A stretch of 64,000 nt of DNA from Paenibacillus oleatilyticus. Its GTDB lineage: Bacteria; Bacillota; Bacilli; Paenibacillales; NBRC-103111. Each line of letters starts with the position of its first letter. Positions within the stretch are counted from its first letter, which is position 1. Made by a program: the position numbers and the translations under genes. The notes below the pieces were generated by a model. That model made no database searches. It was not told where the DNA came from and saw only the letters and a program-made list of their open reading frames with translations. This document shows, one piece after another, positions 60,601 through 64,000 of the stretch. The stretch is from NCBI RefSeq assembly GCF_018998565.1, contig NZ_JAHNZO010000035.1, positions 20,269 to 84,268 on the forward strand, given 5' to 3'.

Positions 60601-61603
60601 ATACGGTAAATTCGTTGTTTGCGTCGGTCAAACGTTCCATATCGAATTCGTCCCGCTCTTCTTCGGGGATGTTCATCACCCAGGGAGAGAAGGAGTAAGC
60701 TTTGATTTGGTTGCCTTTCAAATCGATTTTGAGCATCCGCATCCAGCCGTTGCCGCCCATGTAGCCGCCTTGGTAATCCACGACCATCATGAGCACGTCT
60801 TTCCCGTTGTCGTTCGGTTTCACCATATGGGCGGCCCCGTGGTGATGTCCGTTCACCGTCAGGAAAATTTGATCGTTCTTCTTAATCAGCTTGTCCCACA
60901 AGCCTTGGCCGTGCTCTGCCGTAATGAAGGCCGTTTTTCCGTCCTCGGCAATGTTCAGCAACTGGTGAGTGATCAAAATGACGGGGAGATCCGGATGAGC
61001 GTCAATGACTTGCTGCGCCCACTGAATGGACGCATCGGAGGTACGCCAGTCCAGGAAGAGAGCAAGAAATTTTTTGCCGGCCGCTTCAAAGGTGTAGTAG
61101 GAGCAATATCCGCTCGGGGACACCCCGCCGAAGCCCGGGCTGCCGGACATGCGGGTCGCAGGGTTGAAATACTGCATAAATTTCTCGGCGTTGTTATTTC
61201 GCTGGTCATCCCATTGCGATTCGTTAATATCGTGATTTCCGGCCACATAGCCGTAAGGAACGTGGTATTTGTCGAGCCATTTCATCGCTTCGTCGGCAGC
61301 CTGCCATTCGTAATCTTGATTTCTTCTGTCCACGATATCTCCGACGTGGGCTGTGAATGCAATGCGTTCGTTGAACTGATTTTTTGCGATCCACTCGGTT
61401 TGCGACAAGAAAATTTCTTTTTTGTAGCGGGCATACATTTGTGTGTCGGGAAGAACGGCAAGCTGGAAGCTTCCCGCGGAAGACGAGCTTGCGGCCAATG
61501 CCGACTGGCCTGCGGCCGGTACGAGAACGGCTGTCACCAGCATGACGGCAGCACAGATCAGCGCCAGCAGTTTACCGCTTTTTCTTACAAATCGGGTTAA
61601 CAT
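57671..61603 (-). CDS. Giant SLH-anchored surface metallophosphatase with LamG and cadherin-like repeats
   Basis: A 1310-residue exported protein. Residues 1-37 are a signal peptide (LLALICAAVMLVTAVLVPAA). About 45-340 is a calcineurin-like metallophosphatase (VLPDTQ, HVGDIVDRR near 87-94, AGNHDIN near 121-127, ILITHQLL, VNGHHHGA). Then come one cadherin-like/tandem-95 unit, a LamG-type domain (about 470-700; VAHWRMESDQ, YIDGAPVLRN), and four more cadherin-like units marked by GAFTYTPN- or GKFTYKPK-type strands. A Ser/Gly/Pro linker (SGSGTNTGSGSTGGGGGAPG) leads to three SLH domains (HWANEAVGKL, HWASQAIAAA, EWAQSAVSTL). AAAGGAG precedes the ATG at 61603. It probably cleaves phosphoesters at the S-layer. 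Confidence 0.88.
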   Translation of the reverse strand: MLTRFVRKSGKLLALICAAVMLVTAVLVPAAGQSALAASSSSAGSFQLAVLPDTQMYARYKKEIFLSQTEWIAKNQFNERIAFTAHVGDIVDRRNQDYEWQAADEAMKWLDKYHVPYGYVAGNHDINESQWDDQRNNNAEKFMQYFNPATRMSGSPGFGGVSPSGYCSYYTFEAAGKKFLALFLDWRTSDASIQWAQQVIDAHPDLPVILITHQLLNIAEDGKTAFITAEHGQGLWDKLIKKNDQIFLTVNGHHHGAAHMVKPNDNGKDVLMMVVDYQGGYMGGNGWMRMLKIDLKGNQIKAYSFSPWVMNIPEEERDEFDMERLTDANNEFTVSMNFEQRFGSFWGSQNKVPIAKNADFDTLQDKPVSGKLKGADADFDTLNYHIGSQGSKGTATITDPVSGAFTYTPNAGQTGTDTFTYVVNDGKADSPPGTVSVRIKNPGETNQGTVAHWRMESDQAVEGQPLPDGITVVKDLSGNHNDLYRYNVGRSTPGDLVWSSDAPFKSQSKASIRLFGDKSQGKASYLKTADQAAINNMTFEQGYTIEAYVKLAPDFDKDKHGWMGILARDETGANAGKTGGDPAEPTASLAISTLKEMQWAVYPQNVNDTVTNWSGELFFKWYHVAVVNDGQTTKMYIDGAPVLRNPDGNPVGIATAGKPWTIGSGHYDNVHELSFNGWISEIRITDHALKSSEFLMVQNQTPVAENASISADQDKSASGNLKAADPDGDKLTYSIVNKPAKGVVTVTDEVYGAFTYTPNPGATGTDSFTFKASDGKAMSNEATVTVDIRTNHAPKAENAMYTVIANGQLSGKLAAADADSQDTLTYSIVSQPAKGTLTLENAVLGTFTYKPNPAAAGIDSFVFRAHDGKTNSNDALVVIDIERQTDGSGNRKPAAEYMTFKTNESLALQGKLMAADPDGDPLFYRIVKQGAKGTAAITDSVYGAFTYAPNSKQSGSDMFTYEVSDGKGGTDEAAVVIEIKPNQSPKADNVTYTTNQGVTLNGEFKATDGDQDRLTYSIAKNADKGTVTVTDATYGKFTYKPKPGQSGTDVFHYKVTDGLAEASAIVTITITEPDSDSGSSPDPSTGSGTNTGSGSTGGGGGAPGTKPSTDKASDEVKPDKGAGTNTGNNNGSVPAVTFKDMNAHWANEAVGKLSTLKLFDGFPDGSFKPEQAMTRAEFITVIVRALKLNTNSQAAFSDTGSHWASQAIAAAVAKGIVDGFGDQFKPDQPITREQMAVILVRAFGLSANGTEAKLSDSAAISEWAQSAVSTLINQKLIQGYSDGSFQPKRAATRAEVATMLLRLLEFKAQP

Positions 61604-61797
61604 CGTGTTCGCTCCTTTAACGGTGTCTTGGGTTATAGATGGCAACCTTTTCTAGTTTAAAAAAGAACTGTTCGTCTAGTGTTAATTGGTTTTTAAAGTT
61701 TTGTTTAGAATAGGTTTGCTTGAAATACGGTCTGCGGGTCCATTATCATGAAGGTACTGTGATTTACCGGATTTTTCGGTTTTTGGGGGGACTGTCG

Positions 61798-62475
61798 ATG
61801 ATTACCGTATTGATCGTGGATGACGACCGGCATATTCGGGAGCTGATCCGAGTCAGTCTGCGCGAGGAGGGCTACCGCCTGCTGGAGGCGGAGAACGGGC
61901 AGGATGCCTGGAAGCTGCTGCAGGAGAACCGGGTGGATCTTGTCATCCTCGACATTATGATGCCGTTTATGGACGGCTGGGAGCTGAGCCGTCATATTCG
62001 GATGCAGCAAACGGACCTTCCGCTTCTGATGGTAACCGCCAAGGGCGAGACGGGAGACAAGGTCAAGGGCTTCGAGCTTGGAACGGACGATTATTTGGTC
62101 AAGCCGTTCGATCCGCTGGAGCTGGTCGTACGGGTGAAGGCGCTGCTGAAGCGGTACCGGGTCCATGCGTCGGATACCGTGCAATTCGGCCGGATCGAAC
62201 TGAACAAGAAAAGTCATGAGGTTCTCAAAGGCGACGAAAAGCTGACGCTTCCGCTCAAAGAATTCGAGCTGCTCTACAAGCTGGCGAGCCACCCGAACCA
62301 AATATTTACGAGGAACCAGCTCATCGAACAAATCTGGGGACACGATTATGAAGGGGACGACCGTACCGTGGACGTTCATATCAAGCGGCTCCGAGAACGG
62401 TTTGCGGACGAGACGGACAGCTTCACCATCCGTACCATCCGGGGGCTTGGCTACAAGCTTGAGGTGAACGGATGA
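61798..62475 (+). CDS. OmpR/PhoB-family response regulator
   Basis: A 225-residue regulator. The receiver has IVDDDRHIRELI, the site VILDIMMPFMDGW, MVTAKGETGD and VKPFDP. The winged helix has LPLKEFELLYKLASHPNQIF and DVHIKRLRERFAD. The ATG at 61798 follows TTGGGGGG; the longer frame from 61720 lacks a ribosome site. The stop overlaps the kinase start (ATGA). It is divergent from the SLH phosphatase gene, which it might control. Confidence 0.9.
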   Translation: MITVLIVDDDRHIRELIRVSLREEGYRLLEAENGQDAWKLLQENRVDLVILDIMMPFMDGWELSRHIRMQQTDLPLLMVTAKGETGDKVKGFELGTDDYLVKPFDPLELVVRVKALLKRYRVHASDTVQFGRIELNKKSHEVLKGDEKLTLPLKEFELLYKLASHPNQIFTRNQLIEQIWGHDYEGDDRTVDVHIKRLRERFADETDSFTIRTIRGLGYKLEVNG

Positions 62476-63857
62476 TCAAGACGCTCTACACTCGGATGGT
62501 GCTTGTTTATTTGGCGGCGGTCATCTTCGGATTGGTCGTCGCCTTTGTGATTATGGGTCTTGTTTTCTCGGAGAGGCTGAACGCGCAGCTTCGGGAAGAC
62601 ATGACCCTGGTGGCGCAAGATTTGATCGAAACCTATGAAGCGACGGACAACGTCGATTTCGACTCGTATATGACTAACCGCAAGCTTGCCAAGCCTTTCT
62701 TCATCAGGGTATACGATGAGGCAGGCAACGAAGCGCTATACGGATATACCGATGTCGAGACGAGAAAGGTCATCACTCCGCAGGAAATTGCTCAGGTGCT
62801 GCGCGGGGAAAAGCTTTGGAATGAGTCGAACATGGATGTCAGCATACTGGGTTACCCGGTGAAGATCCAAGGGCATTCGTATGCGATGTTTTTGCAGCCG
62901 GCCTCGAACAAGTCCGACCGGCTCCTGCAAAGCTATTTGAACATCTCGCTGATCAACGCCTTGATTATCGGCAGCGTCTTCATTATGGTGGCCGGCCGCT
63001 ATTTGGTCAAACCGATCAAGCGCATGACCAAAGCGGCCAGGCGGATGGCCAAGGGCGATTTCAATATCGGCTTCGATTGGAAGTTTCGCAAGGACGAATT
63101 GGGCGAGCTTGCCCAAAGCTTCACCGAGATGGCCGGAGAGCTGAAGCAGATGGAGCGGATGCGGCAAGATTTCGTGTCCAATGTCTCGCACGAGATTCAG
63201 TCTCCGCTTACGTCGATCGCCGGATTTTCCAAGCTGCTGCGGGAGAAGGCGATGTCGGAGGAGGAGCGCCGGCAATATCTGGAGATCATTCAGACGGAGG
63301 CGGAACGGTTGTCCCGGCTCAGCGAGAACTTGCTCAAGCTCGCATCGCTTGAATCGGAGCATCATCCGTTTCACCCGACGACGTATGCGCTGGACGAACA
63401 GCTTCGCAGCGTTATCGTAGCCACGGAACCAATCTGGTCGGCCAAAAAACTGGAGCTCGACTTGACGCTGCCCACGGCGAAAATTTATGCCGATGCGGAT
63501 CAGCTCAGTCAAGTGTGGATGAATCTGATCACCAACAGCTTGAAGTTCACGCCGGAGGGCGGTATGGTGCGGGTGCGGCTGCTTCCGGGCACCGACCGGA
63601 TTCAGGTCCGGATCGGCGATACGGGCATCGGGATTTCCGAGGAGGATCAGGCCCGTATTTTCGAACGGTTTTATAAGGCGGACCGGGCCAGGAACCGGGA
63701 AAAAAGCGGCAGCGGACTGGGACTTGCCATTGTGAAAAAGATCGTCGATCTGCATCACGGCACGATCGAGGTGCGCAGCAAGCCCGGGCAGGGCACCGTC
63801 TTTACGGTTACGCTGCCCAGCTTCTCCGGCAAGCGTCACGCTCCGGATAAGAAATAA
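62472..63857 (+). CDS. Membrane sensor histidine kinase
   Basis: A 461-residue kinase. Two helices (about 8-30, VYLAAVIFGLVVAFVIMGLV; and about 160-180, LINALIIGSVFIMVAGRYL) flank an extracellular sensor of about 125 residues. HAMP (PIKRMTKAARRMAKGDFNIG), the His box FVSNVSHEIQSPLTSIAGF, WMNLITNSLKFTPEGG and GSGLGLAIVKKI are all present. It is translationally coupled to the regulator. The sequence after the stop holds a hairpin GATCAACCC/GGGTTGATC at 63869-63891 with no T run. Confidence 0.9.
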   Translation: MIKTLYTRMVLVYLAAVIFGLVVAFVIMGLVFSERLNAQLREDMTLVAQDLIETYEATDNVDFDSYMTNRKLAKPFFIRVYDEAGNEALYGYTDVETRKVITPQEIAQVLRGEKLWNESNMDVSILGYPVKIQGHSYAMFLQPASNKSDRLLQSYLNISLINALIIGSVFIMVAGRYLVKPIKRMTKAARRMAKGDFNIGFDWKFRKDELGELAQSFTEMAGELKQMERMRQDFVSNVSHEIQSPLTSIAGFSKLLREKAMSEEERRQYLEIIQTEAERLSRLSENLLKLASLESEHHPFHPTTYALDEQLRSVIVATEPIWSAKKLELDLTLPTAKIYADADQLSQVWMNLITNSLKFTPEGGMVRVRLLPGTDRIQVRIGDTGIGISEEDQARIFERFYKADRARNREKSGSGLGLAIVKKIVDLHHGTIEVRSKPGQGTVFTVTLPSFSGKRHAPDKK

Positions 63858-64000
63858 TAGTCAAAGATCAACCCAAAGCGGGTTGATCTCAGGCTGTCGA
63901 CAAAGCTCTGTTTTTAAAGGGCTCGCTTGAATAATTAATTTAATTCCTGAAATATCGAGCATATAAAAAGCAGAAGATCGCCCTATCCGGCTAGTTTGGC

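Noticed and set aside
63869..64000. Hairpin and following bases at the right edge, possibly the end of an insertion sequence
   Set aside because: GATCAACCC/GGGTTGATC has no T run, and too little sequence remains to show a transposase or terminal repeat.

Overview
The window looks like a chromosomal segment of a spore-forming Firmicute of the Paenibacillaceae (Paenibacillus or a close relative). This is inferred from the mix of families: a SinR homologue and AbrB-type regulators, PrkA, a YesM/YesN two-component pair beside a sugar ABC transporter without its own ATPase, a DeoR-nupC-pdp-dra locus, an S-layer-homology (SLH) anchored surface enzyme, strong GGAGG ribosome sites and frequent TTG starts. 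No rRNA, tRNA, CRISPR array or intact transposase was seen.

Layout. 1-2.2 kb: the end of a secreted protein, a secreted glycoside hydrolase and a small XRE repressor (xre1). 2.5-22.5 kb: a long same-strand exopolysaccharide (EPS) locus. It makes UDP-glucose, UDP-glucuronate and probably UDP-xylose (galU, ugd, UXS-type decarboxylase) and GDP-mannose (manC). It also has a priming sugar transferase, a Wzz/tyrosine-kinase pair, six glycosyltransferases, and two copies each of an O-antigen-ligase/Wzy-like protein and a Wzx-like flippase; it ends with a lectin-like and an SGNH-hydrolase protein. 22.5-25 kb: a regulatory island with two more XRE repressors (xre2, xre3), a SinR homologue and two very small proteins of a shared type; a third such protein lies at 30.6 kb. 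25-30.3 kb: thpR, serC, an orphan OmpR-type regulator, trmL, an AbrB-like regulator and an alpha/beta-hydrolase/transcription-factor fusion. 31-39.4 kb: a phosphodiester-glycosidase-domain protein, a coiled-coil membrane protein and YesN/YesM, divergent from a sugar ABC transporter. 39.4-45.2 kb: flavin reductase, ArsR-like regulator, MFS transporter, thioredoxin-reductase-like enzyme, polysaccharide deacetylase and a DUF2161 nuclease-fold protein. 45.3-50 kb: deoR and nupC-pdp-dra. 50-57.4 kb: lactonase, HutD-like protein, two-component system, ECF sigma factor and prkA. 57.7-63.9 kb: a 1310-residue SLH surface metallophosphatase and a second two-component system.

The most interesting system is the regulatory network around the EPS locus. 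Each XRE gene is divergent from a partner (xre1/EPS operon, xre2/small protein A, xre3/sinR). The regions between them carry a recurring 15-bp near-palindrome, GATAC-N5-GTATC, placed inside or next to promoter elements. The small proteins share an L(D/E)IR...QLG..P core that I do not recognise. I infer a paralogous repressor/small-protein switch for biofilm matrix genes; the operator pattern and divergence are read directly from the sequence, the function is inference.

Other notable items are a roughly 205-250 bp mobile-element-like palindromic repeat in two copies (one between two copies of a terminator hairpin, one carrying a nested palindrome), a matching three-half-site box in front of both a two-component operon and the ECF sigma gene, and an alpha/beta-hydrolase regulator lacking the usual catalytic Ser and His.
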